64,000 bases of DNA, from the NCBI GenBank assembly GCA_963791625.1, contig CAWBTA010000006.1, positions 1,674,001 through 1,738,000 on the forward strand, given 5' to 3'. The position numbers were made by a program, and so were the translations under genes. This document shows, in pieces, positions 1 to 9,184 of the stretch (its first letter is position 1; each line of letters begins with the position of its first letter). The stretch comes from JANMCE01 sp963791625. GTDB lineage: Bacteria > Actinomycetota > Acidimicrobiia > Acidimicrobiales > Ilumatobacteraceae. Below the pieces are notes generated by a model. That model did no database searches. It worked only from the letters and a program-made list of their open reading frames with translations, and was not told where the DNA came from.

Positions 1-923
1 TGGGCGATCACCCACATCGTCGGTACGTTGATCAGGCCGCTGGTTTCAACGGCCGGGCCAACGTCAGTCCAGAACACGCCAGCCCCATCTGATGTTGGCC
101 CCGGCGGCGACGCACTGCTGTACTCAGTTGCTCGATCAGGTGACGATTCGATCTCAAGATTCCAAACGTCACCGGATGACGATGCGATGCGGGTCTGAGG
201 GAACTTCTCGGACGGGTCGTTAACAGAAGTGAACGACGGCTCCGCCTGTTGAGGCGCTACTGGTTTGCCTGCGATATCGACGTAGTTCAGAACTGTGGGC
301 CTGAAGTCGCGGTCGCGTCGGACCAACCCAGCTTGCCCGTGTCCGAAAACCGCCGGGGGAACCTCGGTGAACTCGATAATGCTCGCGGGGGTTGAGGCGA
401 CAACCGTTCCGGCACGGTCACCGGCGATGGCGATAGCGGCTAGGGCGAAGTCGTTGGCCGATCCGTCCTGTGCGTTCATCGTGTAGACCACATCCCCAGG
501 CCCATAAGCCATGACCGCGCCGAGCCCGCCGCGCACGTCGAATCCTCGGGATGTTCCGTCGAACCGCAAGACATCGATGTGGTCCGGGTCGGCTGGACGG
601 CCGTAAGGCCATGAGCCGACTGCCACGCCAAGGTCACCGATCGCGACGCGGTAGTTGCCGGATGTCACGGGTGGCACGGTGACCGAGCCAAGGGGCCGCA
701 TCGTCAACGTTGGTGGAGGATCACGAAAGCTCACCTTTGCAACCGAGCCTGACGGCGTGATGACACTTGTGGTTGGCGCGACAGCGCTGACCGCCGATGT
801 TTGGACCGATTCCGTACGAGCCGCTCCTTGGTTCGTACATGCGGCAAGGAGGCCAGCCAGGAGGACGGCAATGGCGGCGACGCGTGACAAATGCCGCGGC
901 TGGTTCCCGTTCGATCGTGACAT
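1..923 (-). CDS. Putative secreted lipoprotein, C-terminus cut by window edge
   Basis: An open frame of about 307 codons begins with ATG at 923 and runs off the left edge without a stop. The N-terminus has a basic stretch, a hydrophobic segment and a lipobox ending LLAAC (Cys near residue 29), so a lipid-anchored extracytoplasmic protein is expected. The visible body has no family I recognise; it is rich in Val, Asp and Gly and could be a beta-rich or propeller-like domain. The ATG directly abuts the TAA stop of the upstream membrane protein, so the two are almost certainly co-transcribed and translationally coupled within the sigma-factor cassette. Function unknown; a sensed ligand or envelope role is only a guess. 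Confidence 0.72.
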   Translation of the reverse strand, partial: MSRSNGNQPRHLSRVAAIAVLLAGLLAACTNQGAARTESVQTSAVSAVAPTTSVITPSGSVAKVSFRDPPPTLTMRPLGSVTVPPVTSGNYRVAIGDLGVAVGSWPYGRPADPDHIDVLRFDGTSRGFDVRGGLGAVMAYGPGDVVYTMNAQDGSANDFALAAIAIAGDRAGTVVASTPASIIEFTEVPPAVFGHGQAGLVRRDRDFRPTVLNYVDIAGKPVAPQQAEPSFTSVNDPSEKFPQTRIASSSGDVWNLEIESSPDRATEYSSASPPGPTSDGAGVFWTDVGPAVETSGLINVPTMWVIA

Positions 924-2315
924 TTACGTCACCTGGCCGACAAGCACGATTGCTTCGCGGGTGCCCTCCGGCTGAGGCCAGCGATCCGTGACCACGATGA
1001 CAATGCGCCCGTCGAGCACGAACAACTTCGTGACATCGAGGCCTTGTTCGGTGACGAGATTGCCGATCGCCTCGACGTGCCAGTCTGTTCCGTTCGATGA
1101 AATCGCAACCGCGAGCTTCGAAAAATCGGGCGTTCCTTGGGCGTAGATCTGTTCGGTAGGCGCGCCGGTGGCGAGGGCGACGAGACCGGCTTGCCCGACC
1201 CCGATCGACGGCTCGGCGTTGAGACAGCAGTTCCGCAACCACGGGCGACCGCCGAACGCGCGCGCCGCAATAGTGTCGTCCAAGATGGTGACCGTTCCTC
1301 GTGTGATGGCTCGCACGGCGCTCGGCGCGGATCCGTTGTTGATGGCGAAGTAGCCGTCGCTGGCGTCTCGCCTGCCAAGGTATTCGACACTTTCGTACGT
1401 ACCGACCGATGGGACGACCATCCCGTCAGGGAGAACACTGGCTCCAGGGTCGACCTTGCTCGTGAATGGCGCACCACCGTCGCCGGTGAAGTGCAGGAAC
1501 GTGTCGCTGTCTGCCGATAGGCCGACCCTGCGAACGACAGTGATACGTGTCCCAGACACCCTGATCGCCGTAACAGGCTCCCCAAGCGAAGGCCCCCGGC
1601 CCCCGAGGTCGAGATTGAACACCCGCCAGGCAGCGCCTTGCGTCGAAACGGCAACCGCCAGCACGTTACCGCTCGCAGACGTCACAGTGCCGGCGACTGC
1701 GATGAGGTCGCTGGAGCGGGAGACGTCAAGCGCCTCGAACCCGGCTGGCAGGTCTCGCTGCTGCCAAGTCGTGCCGTCGTTGGACAACCACACGACGTGT
1801 GGGGTGGTCGGGTTGAGCGAGGTGAGTCCGTAGCCGTCCGATCGAAGAAATCCGTTGTAGGGGCCAGGAGCGACGGTCGTTCGCGTCCACACAACCTTCT
1901 GCGGTGCATCGGGCCACACCACCGGAACCGTTGGCTCTGCTGGCGGGCTCGTTACGGCGGTGCTCGTCGCCGCAGACGTCGAGGTCGATACCGATGGCAC
2001 CACTGTTGAGGGCACGATGTTGTCGACCGAGGTCACCGGGGTGCTAGCTACGGTCGTCGGCGCTGCCTCCGTAGTTGGCGGGATTGTGGTCGTAGTGGTC
2101 CGCGGGCTCTGCACTTGCAGCGTTGCCGACTTCGGCCAGACGGCCACAGCGATCGCGATCATTGCGATCGCTCCCAACGATGCGCCAGCACCAACCAGCT
2201 TTGTGTGACGACGTCGACCCTGCTCAATGCGATGGATTGCAGCTGACGGCGGTGGAACCCGTAGCTCCGCGCCGGCCCGAAGAGCCAGCTTCTCGAAGTC
2301 ATCCATGTCAGACAT
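924..2315 (-). CDS. Single-pass membrane protein, candidate anti-sigma partner
   Basis: 463 residues. About 37 cytoplasmic N-terminal residues precede one transmembrane helix (residues ~38-60), followed by a Thr/Pro/Ser-rich linker (~65-130) and a large extracytoplasmic domain with recurring W-S-x-D-G-T-T-W-type strands that resembles a beta-propeller. The start ATG overlaps the stop of the ECF sigma gene by 8 bases, the usual arrangement for an anti-sigma factor, and the topology fits. No zinc-binding H-x3-C-x2-C anti-sigma motif is visible in the short N-terminal part, so the assignment rests on context. The next gene, a lipoprotein, starts right at its stop codon. Confidence 0.7.
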   Translation of the reverse strand: MSDMDDFEKLALRAGAELRVPPPSAAIHRIEQGRRRHTKLVGAGASLGAIAMIAIAVAVWPKSATLQVQSPRTTTTTIPPTTEAAPTTVASTPVTSVDNIVPSTVVPSVSTSTSAATSTAVTSPPAEPTVPVVWPDAPQKVVWTRTTVAPGPYNGFLRSDGYGLTSLNPTTPHVVWLSNDGTTWQQRDLPAGFEALDVSRSSDLIAVAGTVTSASGNVLAVAVSTQGAAWRVFNLDLGGRGPSLGEPVTAIRVSGTRITVVRRVGLSADSDTFLHFTGDGGAPFTSKVDPGASVLPDGMVVPSVGTYESVEYLGRRDASDGYFAINNGSAPSAVRAITRGTVTILDDTIAARAFGGRPWLRNCCLNAEPSIGVGQAGLVALATGAPTEQIYAQGTPDFSKLAVAISSNGTDWHVEAIGNLVTEQGLDVTKLFVLDGRIVIVVTDRWPQPEGTREAIVLVGQVT

Positions 2316-2817
2316 AACGGACCTCCAACGAAACAGCCAGAACGGAGCGCGATCGGCTCAAATCAGATCGAACAGTGCCCTCGGGGATTTCGAGCACTGC
2401 TGCAATCTCGGTGACGAGCAGATCGCCGGCGTAGTACAGCGCCACCACCGATCGCTGTCTCAACGGAAGTGTTCTCACCGCAGCCCAAAACGACACCGCC
2501 TCCACCGACGGACCCGCCGAGAAAGGCACCCGTCCGTGCTGGCTCGACACGAACGCCGACGCTGTTCGTGAACGTCGCCACCAGCTTCGACAACGGTTCA
2601 CCAGAACCCGATGGCACCATCCGCCAGGACGTTCCAACCTGCCGACGCGCCTCCAGCCGATCAATGCTCGAACCATCGTGTCGTGAACGAGATCCTCGCC
2701 ATCCTCTCGGCTTCCCGACAGCGCCCACGCAACCGCGATGAGGCCGGGATATTCACGGCGGTAAAGCTCCTCAAACGTGAGCATCTGCACCGTCTCGAAG
2801 ACCGCACCCTGCGACAT
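2308..2817 (-). CDS. ECF-type RNA polymerase sigma factor
   Basis: Extracytoplasmic-function sigma factor. Region 2 is visible as LIAVAWALSGSREDGEDLVH with the conserved acidic DLVHDT core, followed by the WRR-rich linker. Region 4 is the helix-turn-helix RQRSVVALYYAGDLLVTEIA through EGTVRSDLSRSRSVL. The spacing and size (about 160-170 residues) match the SigE-like actinobacterial ECF group. The frame is open to 2922, but homology begins near MLTFEELYRREYP (ATG at 2784); ATG at 2817 or 2835 are alternatives and none has a strong Shine-Dalgarno. The gene overlaps the anchored partner downstream by 8 bases, so it probably controls this three-gene cassette and other unlinked targets. Confidence 0.85.
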   Translation of the reverse strand: MSQGAVFETVQMLTFEELYRREYPGLIAVAWALSGSREDGEDLVHDTMVRALIGWRRVGRLERPGGWCHRVLVNRCRSWWRRSRTASAFVSSQHGRVPFSAGPSVEAVSFWAAVRTLPLRQRSVVALYYAGDLLVTEIAAVLEIPEGTVRSDLSRSRSVLAVSLEVRYV

Positions 2818-2933
2818 ACTCAATGGTAGTTCCATACCGCTACACACGCATGAACCATCAAGAGCGCTGCAAGAAGTTTTCCAACGACCGCAAATTACGT
2901 CGACTACCCAAGCGCGTCTCAATCAGCTCTTGT

Positions 2934-2951
2934 GGTGCACTCGGATGCACC
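2934..2951 (-). terminator. Weak hairpin downstream of priA
   Basis: A 6-bp perfect stem GGTGCA/TGCACC with a 6-base loop lies about 50 bases after the priA stop and before the sigma gene. It could end the long minus-strand pyr-priA transcript. There is no U-tract, so this is weak evidence. Confidence 0.25.
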
Positions 2952-3002
2952 GATAGGTCAGAGACGGCGGAAACCGTTTCACGGTAGCCAGCCACCGACC
3001 CG

Positions 3003-4757
3003 CTAGATGCGCTGGGGGTCGACTTCGATGCGGACTCTGGCCTCGGGTCGGGGCGTGACCGCGAGGTGGTCGCAAAGCGTCCGATGGTCGGCCGCCCGGA
3101 TGAGGTAGCGGTCATCGGCGGGTCCGAGAACTTCGACACCGACCGTCTCGGGCATGGCGGCGATGAACCCTGCAGCTCCAACCCCTGAAACTGCCGCCAG
3201 TGCAGTGACTGGCGGGAAGCGAAGCATCTGTCGACGCCCGAGTTCGGACGCAGAGAACTTGGCCGGGTCGGCCTGCAGTATCGCGGTCAGCACGTCGTGA
3301 TGCGGGTCGGTGGTCTGCACCATGATGCGACCACCCTCGCTCCGGCCGCCGACCAAACGTGCGGCACGGGCTAACAGCGCCATCACCTGTTCGTTGGCAC
3401 GATACCGAGGAGCAAACAGCTCAGCGTCCAGATCGAGGAAGACGACGACATCGGCGTGCTGCACCTGGTGAAGCACGGCCTCGGTTCCGATGTAGATCCG
3501 GGCTTCGGGCAGCGGCTCTCCCGCGGTTGCGCCAGTCACTTCAACGACAGGCGAACCAGCCGCGGCTTCAAGCTCTTCGCGTAGTTTCGAGACCCCGCGA
3601 CGGCGCAGCTTGAACTTGCTCGACCCACAGCGTCTTGCACACGACCGGGCGATCAAGTTCACAGCGAGGGCAGTGCAGATGCTCATCGATCTGTTCGAGG
3701 GCAGCGTCACAGCGTTCGCATCGGGCAAGGTCACCGCACGAGGCACAGGCGAGCAATCGAGCGATGCCCTTGGTGTTCAGCACGCACACGATGCGCTTGT
3801 CGCCGGTCAACAGTCGTGCAAGCGCATCACTGACCGGCAGCGCACGACGGGGCGGCTCGTCCCGCCCCCGGTCGATCACATCGAGCACCGGCCAACCCTC
3901 ACGCTCCTCCGATCGGGACAGTGTGATCAGACGATGGACGGCCAGCGATTCCAAAGACGGTGTCGGTGAAACGAGTACACACGGCACACCTGCCAAACGG
4001 GCCCGTTCGACCGCCACGTCACGCGCGTTCCACGCTGGCGTCTGTTCTTGTTGATGACCTTCGTCGTGCTCATCCAGCACCACAACCGCAGCGAGATCAC
4101 GCACCGGCGCCCATGCCGATGCTCGTGCTCCGATGGCCGAGCCGTTGCCGGCGATCTGCGACCAGTCACGGGGATACAGCGCAACGGCAACGCCTGCCCG
4201 CCGCAGCCGCGCACCGAAAGAATCGCGCCATCGAAACCGAGGGACACACGATCGAGCGCGTTGCCCCGACGGCACGCTTCCAACAGCAGATCGAACGGAT
4301 CCGTCGCCGGGGGTAGACGAACGAGTGACGACGGCCCGTTGAACGCTTCGGCGAGCCAAGGATCAAGCACGACCGGAACCGGAATGTTCGATGGTCGGGC
4401 GACCGGGATGGCACTCACAACCTTCTCGGGCGACGCAGTCGTCAGGAGATGTTGGGGGCGACCAGCCCACCGCCAGGCCGCCCATTCGGCCAGCGAAAAC
4501 AGTTCAGCCGGAGGGCCCCATCCGACGATCTTCGCAATTGGCTTCAGCTTTACGCCGTCAGGTGCCTCCACATCGACGGCGGTTATCCAACCGCCCACCC
4601 GGCGACCGGCGAGGTCCATGCGGACTTGGGTGCCGACGCGAACCTGGCCCCGGAGGAGCTCCGGGACCAGGTAGTCAAAACGTTTCTCGAACCCCTTGAC
4701 GTCGGGGAGAACCCGAACGACGAAGTGATCAGAGGCCAACGGCCGCCTTGAAATCAT
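3003..4757 (-). pseudogene. priA: PriA-like primosomal protein N' (pseudohelicase), three frame breaks
   Basis: Reads as PriA only if three single extra bases are removed, near 4253 (G), 4218 (T) and 3630 (C); together they restore the original frame. The N-terminal DNA-binding part carries VVRVLPDVKGFEKRFDYLVP. The zinc-binding region has paired cysteines (CASC, CERC, CPRC, then CGSS after the third shift), and the C-terminal domain ends at 3003. The Walker A loop expected before RGNAL is absent, although a DEHDE box remains; this matches the actinobacterial PriA homologues that lack ATPase motifs. The start ATG at 4757 overlaps the end of metK. Read as given the product would stop early; sequencing error and real decay are both possible. 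Confidence 0.78.
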
Positions 4758-5925
4758 CGACGCGGGTGGTGTGCTCCCATGTGAACTCGGGCAGGTTGCG
4801 GCCGAAGTGACCGTACGCTGCAGTCTTCTGGTAAATCGGGCGGCGCAGATCGAGGTCACGGCCGATGGCGGCGGGACGAAGGTCGAACACCGAGCGAACC
4901 GCAGCCACGATGGAATCGTTCGACACGTTCTCGGTGCCGAACGTCTCGACGTAAATCGATATGGGCTGAGCCACACCAATGGCATACGCAACCTGCACCT
5001 CGCACCGGTCAGCCGCACCGGAGGCAACGACGTGCTTGGCGACCCAGCGAGCGGCGTAGGCGGCCGAACGGTCGACCTTGGAGGGGTCCTTGCCCGAGAA
5101 AGCGCCGCCGCCGTGACGACCCATGCCCCCATAGGTGTCCACGATGATCTTGCGACCCGTCAGGCCGGTGTCGGCGTGCGGGCCGCCGAGTACGAACGTG
5201 CCGGTGGGGTTGACGTAGACGGTGTAGTCGTCGTCACGGAACCGCTCGGGGATGACAGGTCGGATCACGTTCTCGATGAGGTCGGGGCGGATCATGGTGT
5301 CACGATCAATGCCGGGGGCGTGCTGTGTGGAGATGAGCACCGTGCGCAGGCGAACGGGCTTGCCGTCCTCGTAGTCGAAGCTGACCTGCGTCTTACCATC
5401 GGGGCGCAGGTAGGGCACCACGTTCGACTTGCGCACTTCGGTGAGGCGCTCGGCCATGCGGTGCGCCAGCCAAATCGGCAGCGGCATGAGGTCGGCGGTC
5501 TCGTTGCAGGCGTAGCCGAACATCATGCCCTGGTCGCCAGCACCCTGGCTGTTGAGGATGTCTTCGCCACTCTTGCCGGCGCGGACCTCTTCGGAGGAGT
5601 CGACGCCCTGGCCAATGTTGGGTGACTGCTCGTCGATCGACACGATGACGCCGCACGTGTTGCCATCGAAACCGAACAGTGCGTTGTCGTAGCCGATGCC
5701 GTTGATGACATTGCGGGCCAGCTTGGGAATGTCGACGTAAGCGGTCGTGGTGATCTCGCCGGCGATAACGCACAGACCAGTGGTGAGCAGCGTTTCGCAG
5801 GCCACACGGCCCTTCGGATCGGCAGCCAAAATGGCGTCGAGAACAGCGTCAGAAACCTGATCCGCCATCTTGTCCGGGTGGCCCTCGGTGACCGACTCCG
5901 AGGTGAATGTCCAACTGCTGCTCAC
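4729..5925 (-). CDS. metK: S-adenosylmethionine synthetase
   Basis: Makes S-adenosylmethionine from methionine and ATP in the cytoplasm. 398 residues, the normal family length. Signature stretches are SESVTEGHPDKMADQVSDAV at the N-terminus (ATP and Mg binding), the GAGDQGMMFGYA hexapeptide region (~120-130) and the glycine-rich GGGAFSGKDPSKVDRSAAY (~265-285). The start is GTG at 5925 with AGGAG about 8 bases upstream. It lies 13 bases after coaBC and overlaps the start of priA, so it belongs to the same operon. The short gap to coaBC leaves no room for a SAM riboswitch. Confidence 0.98.
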   Translation of the reverse strand: MSSSWTFTSESVTEGHPDKMADQVSDAVLDAILAADPKGRVACETLLTTGLCVIAGEITTTAYVDIPKLARNVINGIGYDNALFGFDGNTCGVIVSIDEQSPNIGQGVDSSEEVRAGKSGEDILNSQGAGDQGMMFGYACNETADLMPLPIWLAHRMAERLTEVRKSNVVPYLRPDGKTQVSFDYEDGKPVRLRTVLISTQHAPGIDRDTMIRPDLIENVIRPVIPERFRDDDYTVYVNPTGTFVLGGPHADTGLTGRKIIVDTYGGMGRHGGGAFSGKDPSKVDRSAAYAARWVAKHVVASGAADRCEVQVAYAIGVAQPISIYVETFGTENVSNDSIVAAVRSVFDLRPAAIGRDLDLRRPIYQKTAAYGHFGRNLPEFTWEHTTRVDDFKAAVGL

Positions 5926-5938
5926 GTGAGGCTCCTGT

Positions 5939-7147
5939 TCATTGATCTGGGGTAAGGCTGTTGCGCAGGCCCGCTACTGCGTCGAGCACGGCATTGGCCA
6001 CGACAGACTTGTCGGACACCGTAATGGACTGCAGTACTCCGCTGCGAGAAATGATGGTGACGGCGTTCGTGTCATGCCCGAAACCGACTCGGTCGGCGCT
6101 GACATCGTTGGCAACGATGAGGTCGAGGTTCTTGCGCTTTAGCTTGCCCACCGCATTTTCCACCAGGTCGGAAGTCTCGGCGGCGAAACCAACTAGCACC
6201 TGGCCGGAAGGTTTCGTTTCGCCTAACGAAGCGAGAATATCCGGGGTCGCCTCCAGCACGATGAGGGGCGGTCCGTCGTGCTTCTTCCACTTGCCCTCGC
6301 TCGGCGCGACGGGGCGGAAGTCGGCCACTGCGGCGGCCATGATGACCACGTCGGCCGTGGGTGCCTCGGCGTGAACGGCCGCTTGCATGTCGGCCGCGGT
6401 TTCGACGCGAACGATGCGGCATCCCGATGGATTCACGCGCTCGGCGGTGGTGATCAGCACCACGTTCGCGCCACGGTCGCGAGCGGCGGCGGCGATGGCG
6501 TAGCCCTGCTTGCCCGATGACCGATTGGCGATCACCCGCACCGCGTCAATCGGTTCGCGGGTTCCGCCGGCCGTGACCACGACCGTGGCACCGGCGAAGT
6601 CCTGGGCAAGAAAGATCCGCTCTGTCGCGCCGAAGATGTCGACCGGTTCCGACAGGCGACCGAGACCGATATCGCCTCCGGCGAGATGACCTGCAGCAGG
6701 TCCGATCACGTGCACGCCTCGGGTCCGCAGAGTCGTCATGTTGTCCTGCACCGCCGGGTGCTCCCACATCTCGGTGTGCATCGCTGGCGCGATCAAGACA
6801 GGCGCACGGGTCGCCAACAAGATGTTGGTGAGAAGATCATGCGAGATGCCGCCTGCGTACGAGCCGATGAGGCGGGCCGTTGCGGGTGCAACAATCACCA
6901 GGTCGGCTCCCTGACCCAGGGAGGTGTGCGGGCTCGGCTCAGGCGAATCCCACAGCGACAGCCTCGCCGGCTCGGAAGCGACGGCCGAGAACGTGGTAGC
7001 CCCAATGAAGTGGAGCGACTCCTCGGTCAGGACCGGCTGCACGTAGGCGCCGCCATCAACGAGTCGCCGGCAGAGCTCTACCGCCTTGTAGGCGGCCACG
7101 CCACCACACACGCCCAAAACGATGCGGCGTCCAGCCAGTGTCGACAC
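5939..7147 (-). CDS. coaBC: Bifunctional phosphopantothenoylcysteine decarboxylase / phosphopantothenate-cysteine ligase
   Basis: Two consecutive steps of coenzyme A synthesis. The N-terminal flavoprotein decarboxylase (CoaC) domain shows GVCGGVAAYKAVELCRRLVD and the APAMHTEMWEHPA segment (active-site Asn/Met region). The C-terminal ligase (CoaB) domain starts near residue 190 with VTAGGTREPIDAVRVIANRS and contains the conserved lysine motif KLKRKNLDLIVANDV. 402 residues, typical length. GTG start at 7147, 29 bases after rpoZ; same gene order (rpoZ-coaBC-metK) as in Mycobacterium. Confidence 0.97.
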   Translation of the reverse strand: MSTLAGRRIVLGVCGGVAAYKAVELCRRLVDGGAYVQPVLTEESLHFIGATTFSAVASEPARLSLWDSPEPSPHTSLGQGADLVIVAPATARLIGSYAGGISHDLLTNILLATRAPVLIAPAMHTEMWEHPAVQDNMTTLRTRGVHVIGPAAGHLAGGDIGLGRLSEPVDIFGATERIFLAQDFAGATVVVTAGGTREPIDAVRVIANRSSGKQGYAIAAAARDRGANVVLITTAERVNPSGCRIVRVETAADMQAAVHAEAPTADVVIMAAAVADFRPVAPSEGKWKKHDGPPLIVLEATPDILASLGETKPSGQVLVGFAAETSDLVENAVGKLKRKNLDLIVANDVSADRVGFGHDTNAVTIISRSGVLQSITVSDKSVVANAVLDAVAGLRNSLTPDQ

Positions 7148-7176
7148 GGGACGACCGTTGACCGATCAGGTCAGAA

Positions 7177-7443
7177 CTATTCAGCAGCCTCGGGCTGAAC
7201 GATGGGACGGATCACAATCTTGTCAGCTGCGATTTCCTCAAAGCCGATGGAGAGGGGCTTGCGGGCCGACGAGGTGACCTGCGGCGGCACCATCTGGCCG
7301 AGGCCATCACCGAGGTGATTGAAGTACGAATTGATCTGGCGAGCCCGGCGGGCAGCCATGGTGACCAGAGCAAACTTCGAATCGACGCGGTCAAGCAGCA
7401 TTTCGATCGGGGGGTTAACCATCGAGTCGTGCGAACGTGCCAT
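7177..7443 (-). CDS. rpoZ: RNA polymerase omega subunit
   Basis: Small subunit that helps assemble the RNA polymerase beta' subunit. 88 residues starting MARSHDSMVNPPIEMLLDRV, with the family core KFALVTMAARRARQINSYF. The ATG at 7443 was chosen because AGGAG lies 9 bases upstream; a second ATG at 7422 lacks such a site. The C-terminal tail (EEIAADKIVIRPIV) is typical of actinobacterial omega. Flanked by gmk and coaBC as in other actinobacteria. Confidence 0.95.
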   Translation of the reverse strand: MARSHDSMVNPPIEMLLDRVDSKFALVTMAARRARQINSYFNHLGDGLGQMVPPQVTSSARKPLSIGFEEIAADKIVIRPIVQPEAAE

Positions 7444-7513
7444 GTGCGTGTCTCCTGAACGATTGAGCCGGTGAATGGTACCAGACGCCGGTGAAAATCG
7501 GCAGCTCAGGCCA

Positions 7514-8077
7514 CTACCGGGCCACTTTTTCGGACTCGATGATGGACAAAAGCTCCGCAACGGTCCGTTCGAGATCGTCGTTGACGACCACATGGTTGCT
7601 CATCGCCCGACCAACGGGTTCTTCTTCTTCGGCCTTTCGGAGGCGGGCGGCCACCTTTTCTTCCTGATCACCCCGGTAGCGCAGACGCCGCTGCTGCTCC
7701 TCACGCGAGGGCGGCATCACGAAGACGAGCACCGCGTCGGGGAAGCGGTTCTTGACCTGACGGGCGCCGTCAACTTCGATCTCCAGAATGACCACGGCAT
7801 CATGCGGGGCTTCGGGAATGGGTGTGCCGTAGTAGTTGCCGAGAAACTCGGTCCATTCCAAAAACCCGCCGGCGGCGATGCGTTCTTCAAACGCGGCTCG
7901 GTCGGCGAATACGTAAGCGTCGGCCCGCTCGCCGGGCCGCCGCTCACGCGTGGTCCACGATCGCGACAGCCACAGCGCCGGGGCGCGTTGCAACAACGCG
8001 TCCACGATGGTTCCTTTGCCGACGCCACCGGGACCAGAGATAACAACGATCAATGGAGACGTCTGGGCCACGCTCAC
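7514..8077 (-). CDS. gmk: Guanylate kinase
   Basis: Phosphorylates GMP to GDP with ATP. P-loop GPGGVGKGTI at residues ~14-23, the GMP-binding SRSWTTRERRPGE segment (~38-50) and the lid region RLRYRGDQEEKVAARL are all present in 187 residues. The GTG start at 8077 overlaps the stop of mIHF (GTGA overlap), implying translational coupling. Part of the mihF-gmk-rpoZ block found in most actinobacteria. Confidence 0.96.
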   Translation of the reverse strand: MSVAQTSPLIVVISGPGGVGKGTIVDALLQRAPALWLSRSWTTRERRPGERADAYVFADRAAFEERIAAGGFLEWTEFLGNYYGTPIPEAPHDAVVILEIEVDGARQVKNRFPDAVLVFVMPPSREEQQRRLRYRGDQEEKVAARLRKAEEEEPVGRAMSNHVVVNDDLERTVAELLSIIESEKVAR

Positions 8078-8400
8078 CCCAGCTGCTGGAGAAGGGCCGC
8101 CCGCTGCTGCGCGCCAAGGCCCTTCACCCGACGCGAGTCGGCGATCCCGACTTCGTCCATGATGCGGCGAGCCTTCACCTTGCCGAGACCCGGAAGGGAC
8201 TCAAGCATGGTGAGCACCTTGAGCTTGGCGGCGACATCGTCGGTTTCTGCTGCGTCAATGACGTCTTGCAACGACATTTCGCCGGCCTTCAGCTTCTCTT
8301 TGAGTTCCGAGCGTGCAACTCGGACGAGAGCGGCCTTCGCCAACGCAGCGGCGCGCTGGTCGGTGGAGAGTTGGGGTGGGGTCGCCATATGGGAGGTCAC
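8074..8400 (-). CDS. mihF: Integration host factor, actinobacterial type (mIHF)
   Basis: Small nucleoid-associated DNA-binding protein (about 105 residues). The C-terminal half carries the helix-two-turn-helix signature LPGLGKVKARRIMDEVGI followed by SRRVKGLGAQQRAALLQQLG, highly characteristic of actinobacterial IHF. The N-terminal half is helical and charged. The frame opens with GTG at 8400; an ATG four codons later (8388) is an alternative start, and neither has a clear GGAGG. Sits between pyrF and gmk exactly as in Mycobacterium. Confidence 0.95.
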   Translation of the reverse strand: MTSHMATPPQLSTDQRAAALAKAALVRVARSELKEKLKAGEMSLQDVIDAAETDDVAAKLKVLTMLESLPGLGKVKARRIMDEVGIADSRRVKGLGAQQRAALLQQLG

Positions 8401-8444
8401 CTTAGCCGAGCGAGTGCGTGCGCTTCAGGGCTGGAGCGAACGAT

Positions 8445-9131
8445 TTAAAACGACGACGCGATTGCGTCAGCAGCGACCATCGGATCGTCACTCTGCAGCA
8501 CCGACCGGCCGATTACCAACAAGTCGGCACCTGCCTTGATCGCAGCCGCAGGCGTCGAAACTCTCGCCTGGTCGTGGGCTGGCGCTCCCTCCGGGCGAGT
8601 GCCAGGCACAACGGCAAAGACACGGGGTGCGAGCGTCTTAGCATCGTGCACGTCGAGGGCTGAGCAGACGATGCCGCCGCAGCCAGCTTCGACGGCTTCA
8701 CCAACGCGACGGAACAGAATGTGGGGCGGGGCGTCAGCATCGCTGGTGAGCACCGTTACGGCGATCACCATCGGCTCGGACAGACCTGCCGCTTCGGCTC
8801 CCCCGAGAAAGCCGTCACACGCGGCGCGCATCATGGCGTCGCCACCGAATGCATGCACGGTCAACAGTTCGGCGCCGAGCGCGCCGACAACGCGGGAGGC
8901 CTTGCCCACGGTTGTGGGGATGTCGTGCAGCTTGAGGTCGAGGAAGACGCGAAACCCCATATCTCTGAACGTGCCGATGGCCTCAGGGCCGGCCGCGCTG
9001 AACAGCTCAAGGCCAACCTTCACGAAGCCGAACCACGGCTGAAGTTTGCGGGCCATCCGGGTGGCGTCCACAAGGTCGTCAACGTCGAGCGCAAGTGCCA
9101 GTCGATCGCGATTGGGATGCAGGTCAGTCAT
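8445..9131 (-). CDS. pyrF: Orotidine 5'-phosphate decarboxylase
   Basis: Last step of UMP synthesis: decarboxylates OMP. 228 residues, TIM-barrel type. The catalytic D-x-K-x-x-D array is seen as LDLKLHDIPTTV (~65-76); LALALDVDDL near the N-terminus and VPGTRPEGA, followed by ADLLVIGRSVLQSDDP, form the phosphate-binding loops. The length fits the short bacterial type (group I) rather than the long mycobacterial type. ATG at 9131 has AAGGA 6 bases upstream. Downstream of pyrD in the pyr operon. Confidence 0.96.
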   Translation of the reverse strand: MTDLHPNRDRLALALDVDDLVDATRMARKLQPWFGFVKVGLELFSAAGPEAIGTFRDMGFRVFLDLKLHDIPTTVGKASRVVGALGAELLTVHAFGGDAMMRAACDGFLGGAEAAGLSEPMVIAVTVLTSDADAPPHILFRRVGEAVEAGCGGIVCSALDVHDAKTLAPRVFAVVPGTRPEGAPAHDQARVSTPAAAIKAGADLLVIGRSVLQSDDPMVAADAIASSF

Positions 9132-9184
9132 GGCGAGTCCTTTGGCCAGTCGATCCGTAGCCGCTGCTGTTCAGACCGCACGCC

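Noticed and set aside
5926..5938. SAM riboswitch before metK
   Set aside because: Only 13 bases separate coaBC from metK; there is no space for the aptamer.
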